From: Streptomyces formicae
GTDB taxonomy: Bacteria; Actinomycetota; Actinomycetes; Streptomycetales; Streptomycetaceae
Assembly (NCBI RefSeq): GCF_022647665.1
Contig: NZ_CP071872.1
Span: forward strand, 3,038,001 to 3,102,000
Direction: 5' to 3'
DNA: 64,000 bases
In this document: in pieces, positions 50,074 to 58,876 of the stretch
Position numbering within the stretch: the first letter of the stretch is position 1
Layout: each line of letters begins with the position of its first letter
Notes under the pieces: model-generated
The model's input: only the letters and a program-made list of their open reading frames with translations
Told to the model about the DNA's origin: nothing
The model's database searches: none
Made by a program: the position numbers and the translations under genes

Positions 50074-51315
50074 ATGTCCCGCAAAGCCTTGTCCCTCACC
50101 ACCGCCATGGCCGTTGTCCCGGCGCTCGCCCTCACTGCCTGCGGCAGCGGCGACGGCGGTCAGGTGGGCGCCGACACCAAGCAGACGCTCACCGTGTGGG
50201 CCATGGGCGAGGAGGGCGCGCGGATCGAGGGCGTCGCCAAGAAGTTCAACGAGAAGTACCCGCACATCACCGTCAAGGTGACCCCCATCGGCTGGGACGT
50301 CGCCCACCAGAAGCTCGTCTCCGCCGCGGCCGCCGGCACGCTGCCCGACATGGCGCAGCTCGGCTCGACCTGGATGGGCGAGTTCATCGACCTGGGCGTG
50401 CTGGAGCCGGTCGACACGAAGACGTTCAAGGCCGACGACTTCTTCCCCGCCGCCTGGAAGGGCAACGAGAAGGACGGCGAGGTCTACGGCGTGCCGTGGT
50501 ACGTCGACACCCGCGTCCTCTACTACCGCACCGACCTCGCCGAGGAGGCCGGCGTCACCAAGGCCCCCGCGACCTGGGCCGACCAGCTCGCGCTCGCCGA
50601 GGCGTTCAAGAAGCTCGACAGCACCAAGTGGGCGTTCTCCCAGCCCGCCGGGGGACAGGGGTCCTGGCAGAACTGGCTGCCGTACCTCTTCTCCGCGGGC
50701 GGCACCCTGATGGACGAGGAAGGCAAGCTCAGCCTGGACTCGCCGGAGGCGGTCACCGCGTTCACCGAGTACGCCACGTACTTCGACAAGGGTCTCGCCA
50801 AGAACACGGTCGCGACGCCCGGTTACGACGTCATCAAGGACTTCGGCGCCGGTACGGTGCCGATGTTCGCCTCGGGTCCCTGGATGGTCCAGAACATCGC
50901 CGACCAGGCGCCGCAGATCAAGGGCAAGTGGACCGCCGTGCCCCTCCCGGCGGGCAAGCAGCCCGCCTCCATCATCGGCGGTGCCAACCTCGTCACCTTC
51001 GACGGCAGCGAACACAAGGCGGCGGCCGAGGAGTTCACCGCCTTCCTCACCAGCGCGAAGACGCAGGCGGACTGGTACACGATGGCCAAGTCGCTGCCCG
51101 CGAGCAAGGCGGCCTGGCAGGAGCCCGCGCTCACCGGCGCCGACGTGGACGTCTTCCGCAAGTCGCTGGACTCCGCCGGAGAGGTGCCGCCGCTGGCGCA
51201 GTGGGAGCAGATCGCCCACGAGATCGACGTGACCCTGGAGAAGCTCGCGAAGGGCGGCGATCCGGCCGCCCTCGCCCAGCAGTTGCAGCAGAAGACCGCG
51301 GGCATGGTGTCCTGA
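50074..51315 (+). CDS. Sugar ABC importer, extracellular binding lipoprotein
   Basis: A 413-residue family 1 solute-binding protein. Signal peptide with lipobox ALTAC (Cys22), then QTLTVWAMGEEGARIEGVAK, a TITVWxMG-type start seen in oligosaccharide-binding proteins, GTLPDMAQLGSTWMGEFIDL near 87, VPWYVDTRVLYYRTDLAEEA near 135, and FGAGTVPMFASGPWMVQN near 258. AGGAGGAG lies about 6 bases before ATG 50074. It binds an oligosaccharide or glycoside and passes it to the two permeases. The importer's ATPase is not encoded here, as usual for Streptomyces systems that share MsiK. A paralog (57108) is encoded 7 kb downstream. Confidence 0.92.
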   Translation: MSRKALSLTTAMAVVPALALTACGSGDGGQVGADTKQTLTVWAMGEEGARIEGVAKKFNEKYPHITVKVTPIGWDVAHQKLVSAAAAGTLPDMAQLGSTWMGEFIDLGVLEPVDTKTFKADDFFPAAWKGNEKDGEVYGVPWYVDTRVLYYRTDLAEEAGVTKAPATWADQLALAEAFKKLDSTKWAFSQPAGGQGSWQNWLPYLFSAGGTLMDEEGKLSLDSPEAVTAFTEYATYFDKGLAKNTVATPGYDVIKDFGAGTVPMFASGPWMVQNIADQAPQIKGKWTAVPLPAGKQPASIIGGANLVTFDGSEHKAAAEEFTAFLTSAKTQADWYTMAKSLPASKAAWQEPALTGADVDVFRKSLDSAGEVPPLAQWEQIAHEIDVTLEKLAKGGDPAALAQQLQQKTAGMVS

Positions 51316-51318
51316 CCC

Positions 51319-52371
51319 ATGAGCGCCACCACCAAGGCCGCCGCCTCGGGCCGGCCCCGCCGCACCACGCGGCGGCCGGCCGGGGCCGACAGCGACCGTG
51401 CGCCGGGCACTGCACCGGGCACTGCACCGGGCACTGCGCCGGGCACCGCACCGGGCACCGCACCGGGCGGGGCGCCGCCTCGGCGGGACCGGCTCTCCCG
51501 GCACAATCTCGCCGGGTGGCTCTACTCCACCCCGTTCCTCGCGTTCTTCGCCACCTTCATGGCGTTCCCCATCGTGGCGACGCTGCTGATGAGCTTCACC
51601 GACTTCGGTCTGCGTGACGTCACCGATCCGTTCGGCGTGGAGTTCACGGGGCTGGAGAACTACACGAAGCTCTTCGAGGACGAGCGCTTCCTGCGGGCGC
51701 TGTTCAACACCGGCTGCTTCGTGGTGCTCGGCGTGCCGCTCACCATCGGAAGCGGTCTGGTGGCCGCGGTGCTGCTGAACTCCGGCATCGACCGGTTCCG
51801 TACGTTCTTCCGCGTCGGCTTCTACGCCCCTGTGGTCACCGCCATCGTCGCGGTCGCCGTCGTCTGGCGCTTCGTCCTCGACCCCACCGAGGGCCTGATC
51901 GCCGGGCTGGCGCGCGAAGTGGGCCTCACCGCCCCCGACTTCCTCGCCTCGGAGACCCTCGCCATGCCGTCGCTGATCGTGATGGCGGTCTGGCGCAACA
52001 TGGGCACGGCGATGGTGCTGTTCCTCGCCGGCCTTCAGGCGATCCCCACCGAGGTGCGGGAGGCGGCGCGGATCGACGGCGCCGGGGCGTTCCAGGAGTT
52101 CCGCAGGATCACTGTCCCGCTGCTGCGGCCGACCATGCTCTACGTCGGCGTCATGACGAGCATCGGCTTCCTCAACGTGTTCGAGGAGCCGTTCGTGATG
52201 ACCAACGGCGGGCCGTCGGACAGCACCCTGACCGTCTCCCTGCTCATGTACCGAGAGGGCTTCGACTTCTTCCACATGGGCTACGCCAGCTCGATGGCGT
52301 ACACGCTGTTCGTGATCATCCTGGCCGTCACGCTGCTGCAGCTGCGGCTGCTGAAGGACAAGACCACATGA
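51319..52371 (+). CDS. Sugar ABC importer permease, MalF type
   Basis: A 350-residue permease with six main helices from about residue 65 on (LAGWLYSTPFLAFFATFMAF, then FVVLGVPLTIGSGLVAAVLL) and the EAA loop EAARIDGAGAFQEFRRITVP near 250. The N-terminal 60 residues are an Ala/Pro/Gly/Thr-rich cytoplasmic tail with five tandem PGTA units, encoded by 12-bp repeats at about 51410-51470. ATG 51319 follows the binding-protein stop by three bases, and its stop overlaps the next start by four bases, so the operon is tightly coupled. Confidence 0.92.
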   Translation: MSATTKAAASGRPRRTTRRPAGADSDRAPGTAPGTAPGTAPGTAPGTAPGGAPPRRDRLSRHNLAGWLYSTPFLAFFATFMAFPIVATLLMSFTDFGLRDVTDPFGVEFTGLENYTKLFEDERFLRALFNTGCFVVLGVPLTIGSGLVAAVLLNSGIDRFRTFFRVGFYAPVVTAIVAVAVVWRFVLDPTEGLIAGLAREVGLTAPDFLASETLAMPSLIVMAVWRNMGTAMVLFLAGLQAIPTEVREAARIDGAGAFQEFRRITVPLLRPTMLYVGVMTSIGFLNVFEEPFVMTNGGPSDSTLTVSLLMYREGFDFFHMGYASSMAYTLFVIILAVTLLQLRLLKDKTT

Positions 52372-53249
52372 CCACTACCACCGCACCCCGGGCGCCCCGG
52401 GACCGCCACGCGCCGCGCGACCGGCGTGCCCGCCGCGGCAAGGCCGTGACGTACGCGCTGCTCGGCCTCGGCATGCTGATGATGACGGCGCCGTTCGTCT
52501 GGATGGGCCTGTCCGCGTTCAAGACCGAGCAGGAGCTGTCGGCGAGCCCTCCCGCATGGATCCCCGCCGACTGGACCCTGGCGAACTTCCACGAGCTGCT
52601 CGACGTGCTGGACGTGCCGCTGCACTTCTTCAACTCGGCCGTGGTCGCCTTCTTCGTCACCCTCTGCAATCTTCTGTTCTGCTCCATGCTCGGATACGCC
52701 CTGGCGAAGCTGAACTTCGCCGGCAAGAAGGTCGTGTTCGGCATCGTGATGGCGGCGCTGATGGTGCCCGGCAACCTGATGCTGATGCCGAAGTTCGTGA
52801 TGATGAGCAAGCTGAACCTCATCGACACCTACGCGGCGCTGATCCTGCCGTTCGCGGCGGGGGCCTTCGGGGTGTTCCTGATGCGGCAGTTCATGTCCGC
52901 CGTCCCCGACGAGCTGCTGGAGGCCGCCAGGGTGGACGGCGCCGGCGAGTGGTACATCTTCTGGCGGATCGTCATCCCCCAGGTGAAGCCCGCACTGGCG
53001 ACGCTCTCGATCTTCGTCTTCCTCGGCTCCTGGAACAACTTCCTGTGGCCGCTGGTCGCCACCAACGACCCCGGCAAGTACACGCTGCCGGTGGCGCTGG
53101 CCACCTTCGCCACCGACCCGACCAAGGCCGACGGCTCCAACGGCGTGCTGATGGCCGGCGCCCTCCTCGTCGTCCTGCCCGTGCTCGTCGTCTTCATCGT
53201 GCTCCAGCGGTTCTTCACGCAGAGCATCGCCACAGCCGGGATCAAGTAG
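52368..53249 (+). CDS. Sugar ABC importer permease, MalG type
   Basis: A 293-residue permease: basic N-terminus (residues 1-25), helices beginning VTYALLGLGMLMMTAPFVWM, a periplasmic stretch with ASPPAWIPADWTLANFHEL near 60, and the EAA loop EAARVDGAGEWYIFWRIVIP near 185 that contacts the ATPase. Completes the importer with the MalF-type partner. Overlaps the preceding gene by four bases (ATGA). A strong hairpin (53283-53324) follows, so read-through into the next gene is limited. Confidence 0.92.
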   Translation: MTTTTAPRAPRDRHAPRDRRARRGKAVTYALLGLGMLMMTAPFVWMGLSAFKTEQELSASPPAWIPADWTLANFHELLDVLDVPLHFFNSAVVAFFVTLCNLLFCSMLGYALAKLNFAGKKVVFGIVMAALMVPGNLMLMPKFVMMSKLNLIDTYAALILPFAAGAFGVFLMRQFMSAVPDELLEAARVDGAGEWYIFWRIVIPQVKPALATLSIFVFLGSWNNFLWPLVATNDPGKYTLPVALATFATDPTKADGSNGVLMAGALLVVLPVLVVFIVLQRFFTQSIATAGIK

Positions 53250-53282
53250 CCGCGGCCGACGAGACCGCACCGTCCCAAGTCC

Positions 53283-53324
53283 CGTACGGGGCCGGCCGCA
53301 CCTGACGGCGGCCGTCCCCGTACG
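53283..53324. terminator. 17-bp-stem hairpin terminator
   Basis: CGTACGGGGCCGGCCGC (53283-53299) pairs with 53308-53324 with one mismatch, 33 bases after the MalG-type gene and 27 bases before the next start. Confidence 0.75.
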
Positions 53325-53351
53325 CCTTCCCGAGGGGAGTACGACCGCTCG

Positions 53352-54536
53352 ATGGACCGCCGTTCCTTCCTCAACGCGACCGCCGTGACCGCCGTGACCG
53401 CCGGGGCCGCCGGAGCCCTCGCGCTCGGCGCCACCCCCGCCCGTGCAAATGCCCGCCGGCGCCCGGCCCAGGACCCCGAGGCCCTGCTCGGCCGCTGGTT
53501 CGCCGACACCTACCGCTCGCTGGAGGCCATGGTCGCCGACAGCGGCCTGCCCGCCGACAACATCCGGCTCGGCGGCGACCGGCCCGTCCTCAGCGAGAAC
53601 CGCAGCGTCAACCTCCAGGCCGGTGACCCCGACCGGGCCGGCGGCCCCGACCGGGCCGGTGGCCTCGACCCGGCCGGTGACCTCGATCCCGCCCGGACGC
53701 CCGTCCTCGCGCTGGCCACCGGTGAGTACCTGGACACCGCCGTCCAGCGGCGCCTCGTGCGCTACCTGGAAGCAGGCGGCAGGCTGCTGCTCTCCGGACT
53801 GCTGCCGGGCAAGGACATGGCGGGCCGTCCGTCGACCGAGCTGCGCGACGCGCTCGGGCTGAAGCCGGGGAGGACCCTCACGGACGCCAACCGCTTCTCC
53901 CTCTCCGTGACCGCGCACGGCTGGGCGGCGCCACGGGCGGAGATCCGCGTGCCCAAGGCGCAGTTGTGCACCGCGAGCCGCGGCGAGGTGGTGCTGCGCG
54001 AGGTGTCCACGGGCGACGGCTGCGGCTTCGACATCTGGGTTGGCAAGGGCCGGGCGGTGGTCGTCACCAACGCGTACCGCTGTGACCTCGGCTTCTGGAC
54101 CGCGGCCCTGCGCGAGCTCGGCGCCGTGCCGGGGATCACCCACGACGCGCGGCTGCCCGGGGTCTTCCTGCTCACGACGGCGGACCCGGCCGGCGGGCGG
54201 CTCCTGCACGCCTTCAACATCTCCTCCGGCTACGCCCAGGACGTCACCGTCGCCGAGCGCGGCAAGCCGCTCTTCGGCGGCGAACGGCTGCACCTGCCCG
54301 GGCGTGGCGCGGCCATGCTGCCGCTCGGGCTCGACGCGGGCGGCCTGCGCATCGCGTACGCCACCGCCGAGATCAGCGCCGTGGCGGACGGCCGGGTGAC
54401 CTTCCGGGCGCTGGGGGACGAGGCGGTCGTGGCCGTCGAGGGCCGGGCCCGCTGCGCGGGGGCGAAGGTCTCCGTCGAGGGGACGCGCACGCTGCTGCGG
54501 GCGCGGCGGGCGGAGTTCACCGTGCACCGGGGCTGA
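53352..54536 (+). CDS. Tat-exported beta-galactosidase-accessory-like protein without catalytic domain
   Basis: A 394-residue protein with a twin-arginine signal (MDRRSFLNATAVTAVTAGAA) and an Ala-rich cleavage region. The mature part contains a glutamine-amidotransferase-like fold (VLALATGEYLDTAVQRRLVR, then YLEAGGRLLLSGLLPGKD, near 120-155), as found in the trimerisation or C-terminal parts of GH35/GH42-type beta-galactosidases, then a beta-rich C-terminus (GGRLLHAFNISSGYAQDVTV near 280). No glycosidase catalytic domain precedes it. An Asp/Pro/Arg/Ala/Gly repeat (GDPDRAGGPDRAGGLDPAGD) lies near residues 90-110. It may assist a separate glycosidase or be a remnant of one; the fold assignment is by pattern only. 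Confidence 0.6.
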   Translation: MDRRSFLNATAVTAVTAGAAGALALGATPARANARRRPAQDPEALLGRWFADTYRSLEAMVADSGLPADNIRLGGDRPVLSENRSVNLQAGDPDRAGGPDRAGGLDPAGDLDPARTPVLALATGEYLDTAVQRRLVRYLEAGGRLLLSGLLPGKDMAGRPSTELRDALGLKPGRTLTDANRFSLSVTAHGWAAPRAEIRVPKAQLCTASRGEVVLREVSTGDGCGFDIWVGKGRAVVVTNAYRCDLGFWTAALRELGAVPGITHDARLPGVFLLTTADPAGGRLLHAFNISSGYAQDVTVAERGKPLFGGERLHLPGRGAAMLPLGLDAGGLRIAYATAEISAVADGRVTFRALGDEAVVAVEGRARCAGAKVSVEGTRTLLRARRAEFTVHRG

Positions 54537-54592
54537 CCGCCGCGGCGCCGACGAGTGCGGCGCGCCTGCGTGCGGACGTTTGCAAGCAATGA

Positions 54593-54606
54593 TGTATGCG
54601 CATACA
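54593..54606. promoter_or_regulatory. Candidate LacI operator, site 3 (GH3 gene)
   Basis: TGTATGCGCATACA, a perfect 14-bp palindrome 59 bases before the GH3 beta-glucosidase start. It is the best-conserved copy of the pattern shared with 48585-48598 and 50028-50041. Confidence 0.75.
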
Positions 54607-54665
54607 TTCCCAGGGTCGGGGGAAGTCCCGGCCCTGGGCAGCGCGAACAAGGCAAAAGGATTGAG

Positions 54666-56894
54666 ATGCTCCGACCGTACGAAGGCCCGGACGACAAGGT
54701 CTACGACGACGAGGTCCGCGAGGCCCAGGTCTACGACGACGAGGTCCGCGAGGCCCAGGTCTACGACGACAAGGTCAAGGACCTGCTCGGCAGGATGACG
54801 GTCGAGGAGAAGCTGGGCCAGCTCCAGCAGTTGACCTGGACCGGCGACACCGGCCCGGGCGGCGGCCAGACCGAGGAGGTCGAGCGCGCCGCCCGCGCGG
54901 GCCTGCTCGGCTCGGTGCTCAACCTGCACGGCGCTGCCCACACCAACGCCCTCCAGCGCATGGCCGTGGAGGAGTCCCGGCTCGGCATCCCGTTGCTCTT
55001 CGGTCTGGACGTGGTCCACGGCTTCTGGACCACGTTCCCGATCCCGCTCGCCCAGGCGTCGAGCTTCGACCCGGCGGTGGCCGAGCGCGACGCCGAGGTG
55101 TCCGCGAAGGAGACCCGTTCCAACGGTGTGCGGTGGACGTTCTCGCCGATGATGGACGTCACCCACGAACCCCGCTGGGGCCGGATCGCGGAGAGCTGCG
55201 GCGAGGACCCGTACCTGAACGCCGTACTCGCCGTGGCCAAGGTCCGCGGATACCAGGGCGACGACCTCGCCGCCGAGGACAACGTCGCCGCCTGCGCCAA
55301 GCACTTCGTCGCCTACGGCGGCGCGGAGGGCGGGCGCGACTACAACACGGTCGACGTCTCCGAGCAGCGGCTGCGCAATCTCTACCTGCCGCCGTTCCGG
55401 GCGGCCGTCGACGCGGGTGTGGCCACCGTCATGGCGGCGTTCAACACCGTCAGCGGCGTCCCGGCCCACGGCAACCCGCACACGCTGACCGGCATCCTCA
55501 AGGAGGAGTGGGGCTTCGACGGCCTGGTGGTCAGCGACTACACGGGCGTCGACGAGCTGATCGCGCACGGGTACGCGGCCGACGGCGCCGACGCCGGACG
55601 TCTCGCCCTGACGGCCGGCGTCGACATGGAGATGGTCAGTACCCACATCGCAGGGCACGGCCGGCAGCTGCTGGCGGACGGGCGGATCACCGAGGACCGG
55701 CTGGACGACGCGGTCGCCCGCATCCTGCGGCTCAAGTACGCGCTCGGCCTCTTCGACGACCCGTACACCGACGAGGCCGCGGCCATCGGCGCGCCCACGC
55801 CCGCGGCCCTGGCGGCGGCGCGGGAGACCGCGGCCCGCTCCATGGTGCTGATGAAGAACGACGGCGTCCTCCCGCTCGACCCGGGAGCCGGCTCCATCGC
55901 GGTGGTCGGCCCGTTCGCCGACCACACCGATCTGCACGGCACCTGGGCCGGCCCCGGCTGCCGCCGCTTCCCCACGGCCGGCGTGCTCGACGCCGTACGC
56001 GCCGCCGCCCCCGGGGCGGACGTCGCCCACGCCGACGGCCAGGAGCTCGCGCAGGCCGTCGCCGCGGCCGAGGCCGCCGACGTCACGATCGTCGTGGTCG
56101 GCGAGGAGCCCGAGCTCAGCGGCGAGGCCGCGGTGCGCAGCGAGATCTCGCTGCCCGCCGGTCAGCAGGAGCTGATCGCCGCCGTCGCGGCCACCGGCAG
56201 GCCGTTCGCGGTCGTCCTGGTCAACGGCCGGCCGCTGACCGTCGGCGACTGGGTCGACGGCGTCCCGGCGCTGCTGGAGGCCTGGCATCCCGGCATCGAG
56301 GCAGGCAACGCCATCGCCGACGTCCTCTTCGGCACCGTCAACCCCGGCGGCAAGCTGCCGGTGACCTTCCCCCGCGCGGTCGGCCAGATCCCCGTCTACT
56401 ACAACCGGGAGAACACCGGGCGCCCCTACGATCCCGCGAACGCGGACGAGAAGTACGTCTCCAAGTACCTGGACCTCGCCGACGGGCCGCAGTTCGTCTT
56501 CGGCCACGGCCTGAGCTACACCACGTTCACCACCGGCGAGCCGCGGCCGGACCGCGCGGCGCTCACCGTGGACGAGCTCACGGGCGGCGCGTGCGTCGAG
56601 ATCGCGGTGAGCGTGGCGAACACCGGAGGGCGCGCGGGCGACGAGGTCGTCCAGCTGTACGTCCACGACCCGGTGGCGAGCATCGCCCAGCCGCTGCGGC
56701 GGCTGCGCGGCTTCAGCCGCGTCACGCTGGAGCCGGGGGAGAGCACGGTCGTGCACTTCACGCTCGGCGCCGAGGACCTCGGCTTCTGGACGAACGACCC
56801 CGCCGGACGCTTCATCGTCGAGCCGGGCCGCTTCGACGTCTACGCCGGTACGAGCTCGCTGGCCGCGGCCCGCTGCACGCTGACGGTGCACTGA
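54666..56894 (+). CDS. GH3 beta-glucosidase
   Basis: A 742-residue cytoplasmic-type glycoside hydrolase family 3 enzyme without signal peptide. The N-terminal barrel has LLFGLDVVHGFWTTFPIPLA near 102, EPRWGRIAESCGEDPYLNAV near 170, KHFVAYGGAEGGRDYN near 212 and the nucleophile Asp in GLVVSDYTGVDELIA near 290. The second domain has MVLMKNDGVLPLD near 395 and an acid/base candidate Glu in VVGEEPELSGEA near 480; a fibronectin-III-like C-terminus completes the classical GH3 layout. Odd: residues about 12-38 contain VYDDEVREAQ three times (30-bp repeats). AAGGA precedes ATG 54666. It cleaves sugars brought in by the ABC importer and is probably LacI-controlled. Confidence 0.92.
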   Translation: MLRPYEGPDDKVYDDEVREAQVYDDEVREAQVYDDKVKDLLGRMTVEEKLGQLQQLTWTGDTGPGGGQTEEVERAARAGLLGSVLNLHGAAHTNALQRMAVEESRLGIPLLFGLDVVHGFWTTFPIPLAQASSFDPAVAERDAEVSAKETRSNGVRWTFSPMMDVTHEPRWGRIAESCGEDPYLNAVLAVAKVRGYQGDDLAAEDNVAACAKHFVAYGGAEGGRDYNTVDVSEQRLRNLYLPPFRAAVDAGVATVMAAFNTVSGVPAHGNPHTLTGILKEEWGFDGLVVSDYTGVDELIAHGYAADGADAGRLALTAGVDMEMVSTHIAGHGRQLLADGRITEDRLDDAVARILRLKYALGLFDDPYTDEAAAIGAPTPAALAAARETAARSMVLMKNDGVLPLDPGAGSIAVVGPFADHTDLHGTWAGPGCRRFPTAGVLDAVRAAAPGADVAHADGQELAQAVAAAEAADVTIVVVGEEPELSGEAAVRSEISLPAGQQELIAAVAATGRPFAVVLVNGRPLTVGDWVDGVPALLEAWHPGIEAGNAIADVLFGTVNPGGKLPVTFPRAVGQIPVYYNRENTGRPYDPANADEKYVSKYLDLADGPQFVFGHGLSYTTFTTGEPRPDRAALTVDELTGGACVEIAVSVANTGGRAGDEVVQLYVHDPVASIAQPLRRLRGFSRVTLEPGESTVVHFTLGAEDLGFWTNDPAGRFIVEPGRFDVYAGTSSLAAARCTLTVH
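54699..54780 (+). repeat. 30-bp in-frame tandem repeat in the GH3 gene
   Basis: Two exact 30-bp copies (54699-54728, 54729-54758) and a diverged third copy encode VYDDEVREAQ, VYDDEVREAQ and VYDDKVKD near the GH3 N-terminus. The reading frame is preserved, so copy number could vary without loss of function. Confidence 0.9.
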
Positions 56895-57107
56895 GGCCCG
56901 CTGCACGTCGGCGGTGCACCGAGGCCGGCCACGGTCGCCCTGCACCATCGCCTGCCACGGTCGCGCCGCGCGATCGCCGGTTGCGGGAAATCACACACTT
57001 TCCGCTGCTCCCGGCGAGAGAAACGTAGGGTGTGCGGCGGCCCGGCAGGCCCAGCCCCACACGTGTCCGAGGACACAGGGTCACCAGGACTCGAGGAGGA
57101 GTTCCCC

Positions 57108-58360
57108 TTGCCCCGCACGGCCAGGAAGGCGCGAGTGACGGGCGTCGCCGTCGTACTCGCCGCGCTGATGCTCGTACTCGGCGCGTGCTCCGGCGGTCCC
57201 GTCCGGCAGGCGGCGCTGGACGAGAAACAGACGCTCACCGTGTGGGGCATGGGGGAGGAGGGCCAGCGACTCGGCGAGCTGGCCGACGACTTCGAGCGGG
57301 AGCATCCCGGCATCACCGTCGAGGTGACCTCGGTCGGCTGGGACGTCGTCCACCAGAAGCTCATCTCGGCGGCGGCCGCCGGCACGCTCCCGGACATGGC
57401 GCAGATGGGCTCGACGCTCATGGGCGAGTTCATCGGCCTCGACCTGCTGGAACCGGTCGACACCCGGCAATTCCGGCAGGGTGACTACTTCCCGGCAGCC
57501 TGGGACACCAACGTGCAGGGCGGCACGGTCTACGGCGTGCCGTGGTACGCCGACGTCCGCGTCCTCTACTACCGCACCGACCTCACTCCGCGGGCCGACG
57601 CCGCCGCCCCGCCCGCGACCTGGCAGGACGCCCTCGACCTCGCCCGCGCCTACCGGCGCGAGGCGGGCACCCACTGGGGAGCGGCCCCGCAGCCGGGCGG
57701 CACCGGCGCCTGGCAGACCTGGGTGCCGTTCCTCTACTCGGCCGGCGGCGAGCTGCTCACCGACCGCAGCGAACCCGCCCTCGACACCCCGCAGTCGGTG
57801 AAGGCCCTCACCGCGTACGCGCGGTACTTCGACGAGGGCCTCGCCCGCAGGACGTACACGCCCGGCTACGACGTGATCAAGGACTTCGGCACCGGCCGCG
57901 TGCCGATGTTCATCTCCGGGCCCTGGCAGGTCCAGAACATCGAGACCCAGCTGCCGAAGCTGCGCGGCCGATGGCGCGCGGCACCGCTCCCCGCCGGCGA
58001 GACGTCCACCTCGTACGTGGGCGGCTCCAGCCTCGCGACCTTCGCCACCAGCGGCCACAAGGCGGCTGCCGCGGCCTTCACCGCGTTCCTCACCAGCCCC
58101 GAGAACCAGAGCAAGTGGTACGAGATGACCAAGACCCTCCCCGCCAACAGGAACGCGTGGTCCCGGCCGGCCCTGCGGCAAGAACCGGGCCTGGACGTCT
58201 TCTCTGCGCAGCTGTCCTCCGCCAGGCCCATCCCGCCGCTGTTCCGGTGGAGCGAGTTCGCCGACGTCATCGACGAGAAACTGGAGAAGCTGGCCCGGGG
58301 GCCGATCCGGAGACGGTCGCCGCCGAGATGCAGCGCTCCGCCGAAGCGGTACTGGGCTGA
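57108..58360 (+). pseudogene. Second sugar-binding lipoprotein, 3' end frameshifted
   Basis: A close paralog of the binding protein at 50074: lipobox LGAC, then QTLTVWGMGEEGQRLGELAD, GTLPDMAQMGSTLMGEFIGL near 87, VPWYADVRVLYYRTDL near 138 and FGTGRVPMFISGPWQVQN near 258. TTG 57108 is chosen because CGAGGAGGAG precedes it in the same relation as at 50074. Near residue 397 the frame reads ARGPIRRRS, whereas inserting one base into GGGGG at 58297-58301 gives ARGADPETVAAEMQRSAEAV and a stop at 58358-58360. The gene therefore appears to have lost one base (or the sequence has). Its permease partner downstream is also truncated, so decay is favoured. Confidence 0.78.
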
Positions 58361-58362
58361 TC

Positions 58363-58845
58363 ATGGCCGTCACCACCTCCACCACCTCCACCACCTCCAC
58401 CACCTCCACCACCTCCACCACCTCGTCCACCTCCACCACCTCGTCCACCTCCACCGACGGGCCCCCCGTCGCGGCCGCCGCCGAGCGCGGACCGGAGGGG
58501 AGCGCCCCGCGGCGCAGCCGCCGCCGGCCCCGTACGCAGCAGCTCGCGGGCTGGCTGTTCTCCATGCCGTTCCTCGTGCTGTTCGGCGTCTTCATGGCCT
58601 TCCCCGTCCTGGCGACGCTCCTGATGAGCTTCACCGACTTCGGGCTGCGGGACGTCACCGACCCGCTCGGCGCCGACTTCGTCGGCCTCGGCAACTACAC
58701 CGAGCTCTTCGGGAGCGAGAAGTTCCGCACGGCCCTGCTCAACACCGGCTACTTCGTCGTCGTCGGCGTCCCGCTGACCATCGCGACGGGCCTCGCCGCC
58801 GCCGTCCTGCTGGGCAGCGGCGTCGACAGGATGCGCACGTTCCCT
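58363..58845 (+). pseudogene. Truncated MalF-type permease of the second importer
   Basis: ATG 58363 starts two bases after the binding-protein stop. After a Thr/Ser repeat tail (TTSTTSTTS, encoded by 9-bp repeats 58372-58460) the frame matches the permease at 51319 step by step: LAGWLFSMPFLVLFGVFMAF, TDFGLRDVTDPLGADFVGLG, and NTGYFVVVGVPLTIATGLAA. At GSGVDRMRTF (near 58842) the similarity stops, exactly where the paralog continues with FRVGFYAPVVT; the frame then reads PVAPVARRF into the ribosome-site region of the sulfatase gene. About two thirds of the gene and the MalG partner are missing. A deletion or insertion breakpoint between 58840 and 58865 is implied. Confidence 0.85.
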
Positions 58846-58876
58846 GTTGCCCCTGTTGCCCGGAGGTTCACCGATC

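Noticed and set aside
52281..56948. 1555-residue minus-strand open frame
   Set aside because: It runs antisense through the MalG-type, accessory and GH3 genes and reflects only high third-position GC; no domain is visible.
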